From Fasciola hepatica (Eukaryota > Platyhelminthes > Trematoda > Plagiorchiida > Fasciolidae): a DNA stretch of 64,000 nucleotides. Numbering within the stretch: the stretch's first letter is position 1; each line of letters opens with the position of its first letter. The notes under the pieces are model-generated. The model worked only from the letters and a program-made list of their open reading frames with translations. It was not told the DNA's origin and ran no database searches. Shown here in pieces: positions 45,593-55,520 of the stretch. The stretch covers positions 2,852,001-2,916,000 of the forward strand of contig CANUEZ040000161.1 of NCBI GenBank assembly GCA_948099385.1, read 5' to 3'. A program made the translations under genes and the position numbers.

Positions 45593-45724
45593 TTCAGTTT
45601 CAATTTGTTCAACCATTAACCTCGTACTTCTGTGCTCTAGTTTCGGTTACTACCTTCCAGTATCGTCCAGTAAAAGGCGAGAAGAAAAGAAACATAGCGA
45701 TAAAGATCGTAAGAAGTCCAAATA

Positions 45725-46130
45725 TCAAGCGGAAATAAAGAAGACCAAGAAAAGAGTCCGGATGCAATTACGCCACTGACCGCGACACTTAGCTACATCA
45801 CCTAATGTCTCCAACCATTTGGTAAGCGGATCACGTGGACCCCAACCTACAAGTCTCACGTGTCCTACGTGACCAAGTCCACTGGTCAGGGCCTTCATGC
45901 TTTTTTGCCATGTCATGGACTGATCACCTCGACCTACCTTCCATTCACTACCTGCCTCCGAGAACAGCATACGCTGGGAAAGTCTATTGGCTGGCATGCG
46001 TAACACATGCCTAAACCACCTTAACCTAATTAGATTCAGTACTTGATCCAGAGACTGACCTCCCAACACCGTTACGTCAAACCTCAGCATTGCTGATACG
46101 GTGTTCCCACCATACTCATGCAATGCTCTG
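45725..46130 (-). pseudogene. RTE-like LINE RT C-terminal fragment (minus strand)
   Basis: 133-codon minus-strand frame with LIRLRWFRHVLRMPANRLSQR, then WQKSMKALTSGLGHVG, RLVGWGPRDPLTKWLETLGD and CRGQWRNCI. This is the C-terminal tail of RTE-type reverse transcriptases (RLRWxGHVLRM...WGPRD...WLETLxD) abundant in flatworms. It is a 5'-truncated piece inserted inside R6 copy B. Confidence 0.8.
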
Positions 46131-46374
46131 GAGACATCGATGCTCGAACACCGACAGTCTTCGTCTATTTTCTACTCTCAACGACGATGTTTCTGAATCG
46201 TATACAAGAACGGACCTAACCATCGCAGTGTACACTCGACCCTTGACAGAAAGTCAAATGTTACGCCGACGCCACAGATGACTGAGGTTGGCAAAAGCCA
46301 AGCGCGTCCTCTATATGTGCGATGACACTTCATCCGTTATCTGTCCACCGGGTGAGATTTTACTGCGCAGATAA

Positions 46375-46530
46375 CGAAATTTATCCACTGAGCTGTGCAT
46401 TCTCCCACTTTGACACACCACTGATTAATTCCACTGTGGACTTTACTTTTCTCTCTCGTCTGTGAACGAAACTCACCGTCTCAAACAAATATGAAATACT
46501 TGATTAAGATAAGGGGCATGGTTTTGTCAA
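46375..46530 (+). repeat. R6 repeat, copy B, right part
   Basis: Matches 44942-45090: gcattctcccactttgacac, ctctcgtctgtgaacgaaactcaccgtctc and gataaggggcatggttttgt. Confidence 0.55.
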
Positions 46531-47609
46531 CATCTCTCGTAAAAGTCTATGTGAATGAAAAACCTTGTGTAAGCCCTACATATTTGTTCCCCTGTGCTTG
46601 TGTCGCCATAGTCTGTATGAACGCGCTCTTGCGAGTGCTGTCACTATGATGTCAGGTATGGTCTTCTATGGTTCTCATCGTTATAGACTAAAGTGTATCT
46701 CTTTCGGAGCACTAGTGTTCCAGACCCAGAGGAACGATGGGAACTCAGTTTATTAGATTGTGAGAAAACGAAGGGAACGACTCAATAAATACAATAATCA
46801 GCCACCCATTAAATGATTATTCAACACTTTTAAATTAATTCAGGTAAGTTGACATAGAATATGTTATCATATCTAAATGGTTCTTCTGTAACATTCCCTG
46901 TAAGTGGAACACAAACAATGCACTGTTTTCTTCCTAACGTTGTGTCATATTCTCAACTTTTACAAGCAGCTGCATAAGTTTATCATCATGATAAAACGCC
47001 GTAATGTATGATCGTTTGACTAACGTAAGTGTATTTTATGGACTATTCTAAATTGATGTACGTCATGAATTAGTGCACTGAAGAGTTCGTTGTTGACATA
47101 AGTCCTGTGTTTATTTTGCATACTCATTTATTTGTACCCTCGATTTTGAGCACAAGATATTCTTGTGATATGCGTAAACTTCGATGCAACCGTGTACCTA
47201 TTCGGTGTCCTACAGTATGCATGCTGAAGCATTTTGTGAGCATTTTAACACAAACACATTTGTCATTAGTTCCATGGGGACCCATTTAATAAGACCCATA
47301 CACCATTTTTAATTATGCTTATGACTCATTACCTTGTCAATTCATCTGAAATCCACCTTGTTTTACTTATCTTTCTGATAACTAATTCGTAATGCACAAT
47401 TTTGTCAACTATGGTATATACGAGAAAAATGCAAACTTTTAAAAGATTTACTTCCTTTTTTCCTTTATCTTGACAAAATTATTACTGAGTCATTTAATCT
47501 GTACGGGTTTCCAGAGCCATAAGTTATTCTGGTCTCACCATATACCACCATAGAGGGGATCGGTTTCGTTCTTTTTGATTATTGAATATTTGTTGTTTTA
47601 ATTGAACAC
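46531..47609. other. AT-rich interior of the inverted-repeat element
   Basis: No gene recognised. Open frames are short (60-63 aa) and lack motifs. Confidence 0.35.
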
Positions 47610-47862
47610 TTGCGGACAAGCGCACTGGCCACTTGACCGTTGCACGTGCACGCGACACGCATGCTCTCACAATACACGCCAGTCATTTCCTCTCCGTTAA
47701 CCGCGTTCTCTACCTCATGGGTTGTGGAGTGCAGTACTCAGATTATCATGTCGGCGTTGCGCGAAGCACTACAGTGACTGATGGGTGGCCAACGCGTAAT
47801 AGGAAAAACTAACGAACTCGTGTAATAAGGAAATAGCATAAGGCCTAACCAACCTTGTTTAA

Positions 47863-48737
47863 ATATCATTATTACCACATGAAACGTAGCGAATTTAAAG
47901 TTACACCCTCCAAATATCAATGTCCACGGAAACTGCTGCGATCAATTTTTCCCTTTTCCTGAGGTGCGAAATGTAATTATTCAAAGGGGGTTTAGTTCCT
48001 TCATTGTCGCTTAAATATTTGTCCGCTTAATAAGGTCCTCTCGAAAATACAATGGAAAATGAATAATTCATTCACGGTTTGTGGGAACTGTATTGTCAAC
48101 TTGTACAACGACCTCAGCTTTTACAAGAACTTCGTTACAGAGCGTTTTTCTCCTTCGTAACATATGGGCTGAAATGGAAAAGATAATAGAGCATGGATTA
48201 GCATCATAGCCCTGCAGGTGATGAACATTGAACGAAGACGAACATTCCATACATAATGATGCATTCACAATTAACACTTTATTGTATTAAGAACACTAAG
48301 AAGTTCATTTATTCATAAAAATAATGGGTATTTCTCGGACAACAACCATATAAACTAGAACAGCCGTCAAATGCAATGCTTCACCAAATGGTAACACTGT
48401 AATCAAGTTCTCCTTTACTTGAAAATAATAAGCAATTCAGCTTGTTAACCTGCGTATTCTGTTCAGAAGCGTTTTGCATACTCCTTATTTTTACTGTTTC
48501 TTTTGATACTACCATAGTAGCACATCGAAATGTAAAAGAATACCAATTTTCTTTGAATTGTAGGAACACCAACACCGACAATGACTGCGCGGTAAGGCAT
48601 CGCAGTGCGTTTGAGACCGCACTATCCACGCGTGAAGTGCTCCTTCGCGAATGTGTGACCCAACAGTGCGTCAGTCTTATGTGTCAATTGCGCAACACGT
48701 GTGATTAGTTGTAGTGATTGTCAACAGATCACCGTGT

Positions 48738-48781
<44 letters not shown>

Positions 48782-50740
48782 TTGACTGCCAACGAGGTAG
48801 CGATGTGGCGTTTGTTGGTGAAATGCTGGCCTTTTCTAATATTTGGATGGCTCAGTAACCCATTTTGTGTTAACATGGTTATCGCTACTGTGTGTTTGAG
48901 AGCGTGTTGAAGGAACGCGCAAAAGCAACGGTGAGATGGCGACCGCGTTTGGCGGCAAGCGTTCATATAAACACTTATGTGATGAACAAAAAGAGAACGA
49001 ATTTGATCCCGGCTACATCTTCGCTGTGCCATGTAGTCACAGCTGCTTGCTGTGTTCACAACTTCTGTTCCCTTAGAACCGATGTTCTCATTACTTATAG
49101 CGTCTGAGCCAGTTACAAAAAGTTCTACGACTTACCAAGGATCTGGTCGTGGATTATAGTTCGCTTAAAAACGAACTTACCGTGGGTTGTCAAACTGTTA
49201 AACAAAGTTTGGGGCATCACGCTGAGTACAAACTCTACTGCAGAATCCGCGTTGGTGGAGCTTAAAGTGGTTTCCTAGGAAAATGGTTTAGAAATAAATA
49301 GTAGACCTACCAGCTGACGGCGGTTAACAGTGATAGACATAGTTGCGTCCGCTTCGCGCAGTTTTTTCAATATCGGAACAGAAACAAGTGAACGACCCAG
49401 TTTTTATCTTTTGACGGAAGCTGTGGCATGAACAAAAGCAACCGGGCAGTATCTTGTTAAACCACTGAAATCATTGACATCATATCAGAGCGCATACATC
49501 TCTATGTAGCTGGAGGCTTTTATTGGAGGTGCATGAGAAGTGAAAGCTGCGAATATCAAGTAAGATTTTAAAAAACCTACTTGGTGGCCTGTTCGGTGAT
49601 TGAAACGACAAACGTGGTGGTAAATTCACCGAAGTATCCACTGCAAGAATAGTTTGGCGAGAGCAAAACGGTACCTCATGGTAATCTGTGGAGTGGCATT
49701 TACGGGTTTTTCTAACAGTTTGGTGGTGTTTCAGCTGTTGGTTGTCTAACTGCTGCGGTGCAGAGTACTTAAATAAAACAAAGAAACTTGACTTACCCTA
49801 TGTTTTTGATACAACCACCAATAGACTTCGTGTATCCACTTCCTCGTCAGAAGTGGATCACTGTGCCGGTCGTTTTTTATAGTTTTAATCACTTGTGAAA
49901 TATTCTAACGACTAGCGAAATCCATTTTCGTTGACCCATTCCAATGGTGACATCGCTGGATGGCAACTAATTATTCAGTTCCACCCTCTGTAACTCCCAC
50001 GAGTGTTCAAATGTCTCTAAACAGAAATAATTTTTCTTGGTTTGTTGTAAATGAAAAGAACTTGCACGCGACGATGCTGACACCTCTCACAGAGGCATTT
50101 TCGCCCGGCTTCTGGTGCACTTTCATCAAGTGGTGAAATGTTTGCCCTGTAACATTAGGGATCGCAGCAGGCTTCTCATCCACGCTCAGCTTGAAATGTA
50201 GACTAGCAACGGAATCGGCAAAATCAGTATGATTAAGAAGACGGAGTCAGAATGAGAACGTTTTACTCGTCTAATAATTGGAGCACATCAGCTGAAACGT
50301 AAAAGGAGAACTGTTCATGAAATACTATGTAAAACGAAACGAGCCAGCGTACGAAAATTTATACAACACAAGTCCGGGTGCTTAACACATCCTCGTATCG
50401 TCATCCAAGGTGATGGTAGAAAACATGAATTGTGGTATCATCTAGAAACGTTAATGGCCGGAATACTGGATAATGTATTACCCATATGAATCATAGTCTG
50501 TTTTAACCAGTAATGGAATGGCATAGTGGAATTACACAGTCAACCATAATATCAGACGGTGACAGTTGTCACTTTTGAATGTTATTTCGTGACACGACAG
50601 GTATACTGATCGTATCGGGGTTTAGGGTTATCCATATTAAAAGAACACAACCACTTCACAAATGTGTTTTGTTGCGCAGCCTGCCACTGTTACCACTGTG
50701 GTTTAAACTGATTAAAAAATCCCATATACTTCCTGTTTGT
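47863..50740. other. Low-repeat intergenic DNA upstream of ETFB
   Basis: 2.9 kb with no recognisable coding region or transposon domain. It contains a CT/CA microsatellite at 48740-48781. Short open frames (for example 48721-49059 -, 49688-49882 +) look random. The ETFB promoter should lie here, but I can point to no core element. Confidence 0.45.
48740..48781 (+). repeat. (CT)n(CA)n dinucleotide microsatellite
   Basis: About 12 CT units directly followed by about 9 CA units. Confidence 0.95.
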
Positions 50741-50746
50741 TTTCAG
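50728..50746 (+). promoter_or_regulatory. 3' splice acceptor upstream of the ETFB start
   Basis: actTCCTGTTTGTTTTCAG, a pyrimidine-rich tract ending in AG 27 bases before the ATG at 50774. Flatworms trans-splice a leader to many mRNAs, so this may be the trans-splice acceptor; an ordinary 5' UTR intron is equally possible. Confidence 0.55.
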
Positions 50747-50773
50747 TAAACCACTGTGCTGCCATAATTACTC

Positions 50774-51124
50774 ATGCCTCCCGGACTACGTGTTCTGGTC
50801 GGTTGTAAACGTGTGATTGATTACGCCGTGAAGGTTCGTGTCCGTCCTGACCTATCTGGAGTTGTAACCGATGGAGTGAAACATTCGATGAATCCGTTTG
50901 ATGAAATTGCCTTGGAAGAAGCGATTCAGCTACGAGAGAAAAAAGTAGCCAGTGATGTATTGGCATTCAGTTGTGGCACTGTCAAAGGTCAGGAGATACT
51001 TCGAAATGCCCTAGCCATGGGCGCAGATCGTGCTTTGCATGTGGAGTTACCCGAGGACCAATATTCGAAGCTGGAACCGTTTCATGTGGCCGAAATTTTG
51101 CAGAAGGTGGTCCAAGAGGAAAAG
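50774..51124 (+). CDS. ETFB: Electron transfer flavoprotein beta subunit, first coding exon (partial gene)
   Basis: ETF-beta pairs with ETF-alpha in the mitochondrial matrix, carrying electrons from acyl-CoA dehydrogenases to ETF-ubiquinone oxidoreductase; the beta chain binds AMP. The 117 residues correspond to the N-terminal half of the roughly 255-aa family. Visible family blocks: [19 protein letters not shown] at residues 5-23, [20 protein letters not shown] at 30-49, [23 protein letters not shown] at about 65-87, then [21 protein letters not shown]. The exon ends in phase 0 at GAG-GAA-AAG followed by the donor GTTAGT at 51125. The next exon, expected to begin near VDLVxxGKQAIDDD, is not in the remaining 12.9 kb, so intron 1 is long and packed with mobile elements. 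The intact frame suggests a functional gene. Confidence 0.93.
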
Positions 51125-51511
51125 GTTAGTTATCCGTTCAAACCAACGTCACTTTTTGCACTTTTCTTTGTAACAGGACACAATCAAACAAACAAAGCGT
51201 CAGTTAATACATGTTGGGATATTTGCGGTTGAAGAGTACAGAAGCAGGCAAGCCATTAGTTACGAATTCTCGTTGAACTGGCTGATGTTTTTAGTCTTCC
51301 CGGTCTTACCAACATTCCAATCCATGGACGTCTAGGTCCAAACGATCTTAAACCTTGCGTACTGAATTGTAGTCTTGTTTGCTGTCAGTTGAAACGTGAA
51401 AACCTATAGTTCGTTTCTGAGGGTCTCAGCTAGTTGTTTTGATTTCACTCGCTCGGTGAGCAGGCATCTGTTAAAAGACATGTGATGGGTGTATTGTGTT
51501 TGTTTCTGAAG
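51125..51511 (+). other. ETFB intron 1, proximal part
   Basis: Starts at the donor GTTAGT. The frame runs on to a stop at 51230 but shows no homology after the donor. No feature recognised. Confidence 0.5.
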
Positions 51512-51630
51512 CAAACGCGGACCGGAAATACTTGTAGACGGCATATCACTTGTTCGCGATCCACATTGGCTTGTCACCCGGACAGATGCACCCGAGGTCG
51601 ATATATTGCCAGAAGACAGTCACATTTCTC
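51512..51630 (+). other. Exon-like block related to the BEL LTR end
   Basis: 119 bp flanked by an acceptor-like tract (tgtttgtttctgaag) and a strong donor (gtaagt at 51631). One frame reads PEILVDGISLVRDPHWLV, then TRTDAPEVDILPEDSH, without stops; I do not recognise it, and the phase does not fit ETFB exon 1. The same sequence, shorter by about 20 bases and without clean splice sites, recurs at 52104-52175 and 62304-62375 inside the LTR-like blocks. It may be an exon copied into a repeat, or repeat sequence that mimics an exon. Confidence 0.35.
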
Positions 51631-51667
51631 GTAAGTAGTGTGTGTGTGTGTCTGCGTGTAATGATAA

Positions 51668-52080
51668 GAGCCGGCTCATCCTCTCGCAGGAGCTAGCCGC
51701 ATAAAAGAAAGAAAGAAAGAAAGTTTAATGGTCTCTGACAAGTGGTATCCTATTAATTTGCCAAACCAACCACCAACCCGACTACGGATTAAATTTCTAT
51801 AGTATTTGGTCTCGTGATTGGAATAATTTCATTTGGAAGACTTTATCGAGCTGTCAGATAGAGACAGGTGAAAGTCACTTCAGTTTGTTCTGTCAAATCA
51901 GAATGACTGCGTGTGTTGGCTACTAGGGCGTTGTTTCCTCTTCCCACCCGTGTGGGTCCAATCCTTTTCACCTTGTGTATTCATTTTTTTCGCTTCTATG
52001 TGCAACATGGTGAGAAAAGCAGTGGTCAGTGGGGCTTGCCCTGCTGTTTAACGCTGTACGATGATGATGATGATGAACTT
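51668..52080 (+). mobile_element. RTE-like LINE 3' tail (duplicated segment, copy 1)
   Basis: Near-identical to 61871-62280, the last 410 bp of the RTE-like LINE there, including ctagccgcataaaagaaagaaagaaagaaag and the terminal (GAT)n run ending gatgatgatgaactt (one unit longer here). The left edge cuts the element at a position with no LINE end signal, so it reads as a 5'-truncated copy or, since the 3' flank matches too, as part of a larger duplication. Confidence 0.75.
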
Positions 52081-52492
52081 TGTAGTAATCCTCGAATAGA
52101 TCCGTAGACGGCAGATCACTTTATCGCGATCTACATTGGCTTATCACTCGATATATTTTCAGAAGACAGTCACATTTCTCGGTAAATAGTGTGTGTGGTT
52201 CTGCAACGATGAAATAGCTACACGAGTGATGCATGGGGCAACAAAGAAGAAAAAACTGATAACAGGAGCGAAACCTACATTCGAGGTGAATCACCAACGG
52301 TCTGAAGCAGAAAACACCGTCTTTTGGTAGTCCAAGCGTAAAAATGGCCGGATTCAAGATGGTTAGAGCAACGATCAAAAGAATTGACCAATAAGATTGA
52401 AAAGACGCGTGTTCCAGTCATAGAGTCTGGCTACTGGAATAGTAGTCGGTAGCAAAATACGAAAAACGGAATAACACGAACGGAGTGTCACA
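52081..52492 (-). repeat. BEL/Pao-type LTR (3' LTR of the minus-strand chimera)
   Basis: Read on the minus strand it starts TGTGACACTCCGTTCG directly after a polypurine tract (ccccggggggag) that follows the integrase coding end, the normal place for an LTR, and ends ...GGATTACTACA (TG...CA, 412 bp). A second copy lies at 62281-62692. The outer part (52104-52200) resembles 51534-51650. Confidence 0.6.
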
Positions 52493-52930
52493 CTCCCCCC
52501 GGGGTCAGGGCTCCCGACAGTCACTGAATCTCCCGGTACTTCGAGCAACCCGAGTTCACCTTCCAAAGGGCAGATCTGATGTATATCTCTTTGACTGCGG
52601 CCGCTCGCTGTTCTGATTGTGACTTCTGTTATCAAACCATTAGATCCTGGGTGTACATCTTCAATAGTTGCCTTTGGCCAGTGACCCCGCGGCTTGTCGA
52701 CCTCGAGTGACAGTGCTAATTGATCATTCTTAGTGCTCGGTTGATGCGTGAACCATTTTTGACACGGCCAGACTTGGGAGGTATAATCGCAACGATTTTT
52801 TCCAGAAAGTACTTGGCAGTAACAGCCTGTCGCCATCGGTTGATGAACTGGTTTGGCATTACTGTATCTGGAACTGGCTCGGAGGGGTTACCCTTGTTGA
52901 ATATAGCTAACTGCATTTTCGGTTGAACTT
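52493..52930 (-). pseudogene. BEL/Pao integrase C-terminal fragment
   Basis: Minus-strand coding end of a BEL/Pao pol. 52800-52870 reads FINRWRQAVTAKYFLEKIV, equivalent to the RRRWRQVQxLxxxFWRRW block. After a frameshift, 52540-52740 reads LALSLEVDKPRGHWPKATIEDVHPGSNGLI and SQRDIHQICPLEG, the strongly conserved PRGxWPxGxxxxVxPGxDGLVR...RPIxKLCPLE motif. The end PDPGGSV fits the PGGxV ending before the LTR. The integrase core, RNase H and most of the RT are absent. Confidence 0.85.
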
Positions 52931-54845
52931 GAGCAAAATTGACGACCCGCTTTGTGCCTAGTTCAATATTTTCATCGTTTGTGGCGTCTATGCCAAAACA
53001 AATACGCCACTTTTTACTGCTGAGTTTTCCGACTAAACTGTTTTGTGACTTGGGAGTCTTAGAATCCGAATCCAGACCGCCCACGGTCTCTGACATGCGG
53101 TTGCCCAGCGTAGTCAAACCGTCAGCAGAATTATTCTGATCTCTGTTTTACGTGGTTCGCATACGCTGGCCATTATCTGCACGTTCCGTTGTATCACCAT
53201 CAGTGTATTCGACTGCCAATGGAGGATTCATGAACAGGGTTTTCCTGGCATCTGAACTAATACCCTTTCCACCTACGCAAAGTTACAAGTCCTGTGGTAG
53301 CAGGAGACCCATGGATTCACGAAATCCCTTGGTTTCTTGTGAAATCTCATTGACTGCAGAACAAACGTTTTTTGTGAATATCGGATAATGCAATGCACGT
53401 TCAACCATTTGCAAGTTTAAACTCAGCGGTTGTATGCAAGTGGGAAAACCGGTAGTGATAAACGGACTCGTTGCATCCAGTCCGCCGAAGAAACCAAGGG
53501 AGAATCCAGTCGCAGTAAACGTAGGGGAAACACAATTCTCCGGACCCGAGTGACGTAGTGACTCGAGTACACAGACGGACGAACAGCCAGTACTGCTCAT
53601 TTCCACTGGAGAAACACCAAGTGTCTGATTAGGATCAGTTGAGTTCAAGCCATCTTCTCCCGTGGATCCATAAATCATACTTCATCCTGGCCCCGAACCT
53701 CAGACAGTACCATAAACTTTACCGACCACAGCTGAGCCATGCACCTCAGAAAAACCACGGACACCAGCAGCTCCGGTAGCCGTCGCAGGGCTCCCTCGGA
53801 ATCGAACAGCCTGTTGCTTTTCCGAAGCAGGTTGAGATAGTTGTTGCTGCTGCTGACTGACTATTCTCCTTTATACGTAGAAGGTGTACTGTGGTGAGGG
53901 CCAGGTTGATCAGCCGTTGTGGGACCACTGAACATTTCGTTACCTCACTAAATGAGACTGTGCCCATGGTTTTCGCCGCAGCTGCGGTTGCCGTACCTCG
54001 GGCTTGGTTGGATCACTACTGAGAGCTGTGCACAGACCCCGCGGGTTTGCTCTGCTGCTGTTGAAAGAGTTGTAACGGGTTGCGCGAGATCTCATTCAGA
54101 AGCTGTTCAGTCAATGGAAGCTGAGCCAGTCGGATCCAATGCAGATTTGACTGAGGATGTTCCAAATTATCCTTCAGTTTGACCTATTTTCGTACACACG
54201 CAGTGGAGTCAGATAGCTCTGATTCTACTTGGATTGCATTACACACGGCAGGTAAAAAATCGCGTAGTTAGTTGGGTCAAGCCATCGTAAATTTTGCTCA
54301 TGTCTTCCGTGGAATATGGCTGAGCAGGTTGTTTAGGATCAGGGGTCTCACTTGATGTGCTTGATTAGGAACCACCATTGGCGTTAGAAATGCTCGGATT
54401 TCGTGACTGCCCCATTGTGGTCTTCGGTTGAACGGAGGCTCCGAAATGCAACGTCACAGATCCTGTCATTGATTGCACGAGTGTCTTTGAGCCCGGGATC
54501 ATATTGGCTCTTATCAGTTTCGGTTGTCCTGGGGAAGCAGCACCGGTGGAAGTCGGGTTTCCGGTGACAACAACAATCACTAGTCGAGTGGCACCTGAGC
54601 TTGCTGATGGAACTAACATGGTGGGTATTATTGTAGGTGGTATTGTAGCACTGACGTTCCCAGTAGTACCCGAACGAATCATTAAGGAATTCGTACCAAG
54701 CTGACCGCTGAAGTTATCACCCTGATAGGTCACTTGTTGCTCCGGGATGGGCACGTGGATTTGCACAGTTCGACCCATGGCCTTTGCTATTTTTTGCTGC
54801 GATTGGTCTGTGGACCCAGTGTTTGCTCTTCGTTGCTTGGCCGAA
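52931..54845 (-). pseudogene. Gln/Ser/Thr/Gly-rich coding fragment replacing BEL pol (unidentified gene)
   Basis: Occupies the place where RT, RNase H and integrase core should be. The frame continuing from BEL (54365-54840) becomes Ser/Thr/Pro/Gly-rich: GRTVQIHVPIPEQQVTYQG, SGTTGNVSATIPPTIIPTML, TGNPTSTGAASPGQPKL. Further left, across stops: STEDMSKIYDGLTQLTTRF (54270-54330), LPLTEQLLNEISRNPLQLFQQQQ near 54080, SQQQQQLSQPASEKQQAVRF near 53830, then MIYGSTGEDGLNSTDPNQTL at 53283-53678. Composition resembles a nuclear co-regulator or transcription factor, but I cannot name it. It has at least five stops or frame changes. Confidence 0.5.
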
Positions 54846-55520
54846 TGAACGACGGCATAATAAGGCATGCACGTCTCTTCGGTCGATGCTTGTTTAGCAT
54901 GCCCCTGTTCTAAATATTCGTTCATCGCTTTAGTATATTTTCTCCGAAGGTTTTCTGGGTTGCGAAAGTGTTTACCGAGCTGAGGTAAACGTTGCAAAAC
55001 ATACGCTTTATTATTCGGTGAGATCGCTGAATCTGTTCGCCATGGTAAGGCCAACTCGTAATGTCCGTCTCGAAAGCATGCCGTCCTTTTCATAGCTGTT
55101 AGGGTTTCGTGGTCCTCTGTGGAAAGTTTTTTTCCTTTGTTGGGCCTTCGTCTAACGAGTCTTGTTGACATAATCTAATTCCTCTTTGAGTTCGGCGGTC
55201 CTGTAACAATAAACATTCTTTATTTTCATCGAACTTGCCGATGCGGGTCCCATCATCAATCCCAGGACTGTTTTGACAGCATATGGTTCGTCCGTGTCAC
55301 CCAAATATTGGTCTTTTACCCCATTAACTTCTGGCACAGTGCACTCCAACAGTATTCCGATCTTCATGTCCTCGCGTGACAGAAATCGAATAGAACTCGG
55401 ATGCGGCCAGCGCGCTGCCACTTGATAGTTTGGTGTGATGCTGTTCACTTGTGACAGAGACTTTACAGAATACGCCTTCTTGACGTGGATCACACGCTTC
55501 GTATCGTTGGATTCAATGTT
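54846..55520 (-). pseudogene. BEL/Pao protease end and RT entry
   Basis: 55152-55520 minus: VIHVKKAYSVKSLSQVNSI, VAARWPHPSSIRFL, LLECTVPEVNGVKDQYLG and EPYAVKTVLGLMMGP, the C-terminal half of the BEL/Pao aspartic protease domain; the catalytic DTG part is missing. After a frame change near 55160, 54850-55130 reads LSTEDHETLTAMKRTACFRD, GHYELALPWRTDSAISPNNK and LRRKYTKAMNEYLEQGHAKQ, the linker before the RT, ending at PYYAVVHSAKQRR (PxHPVVHPxK). Sequence on both sides is foreign to BEL. Confidence 0.85.

Larger units (their letters stand above)
44214..47862. mobile_element. 3.6 kb element with long terminal inverted repeats (no transposase seen)
   Basis: 44395-44583 is the reverse complement of about 47610-47795 (about 90% by eye; for example gcgcaacgccgacatgataatctgag on the + strand at 44423 and its complement at 47735). 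Weaker similarity extends outward to about 44214 and 47862. The left end holds two diverged tandem units starting taaggtc(a/g)gttaaa (44218 and 44341). The interior contains R2, R6 and an RTE fragment but no transposase. A non-autonomous DNA transposon or foldback element fits; an inverted duplication is the alternative. Confidence 0.6.

Noticed and set aside
51125..51232. Continuation of ETFB past 51124 to the stop at 51230
   Set aside because: Protein homology ends exactly at the GTTAGT donor, and the following residues do not match the family.
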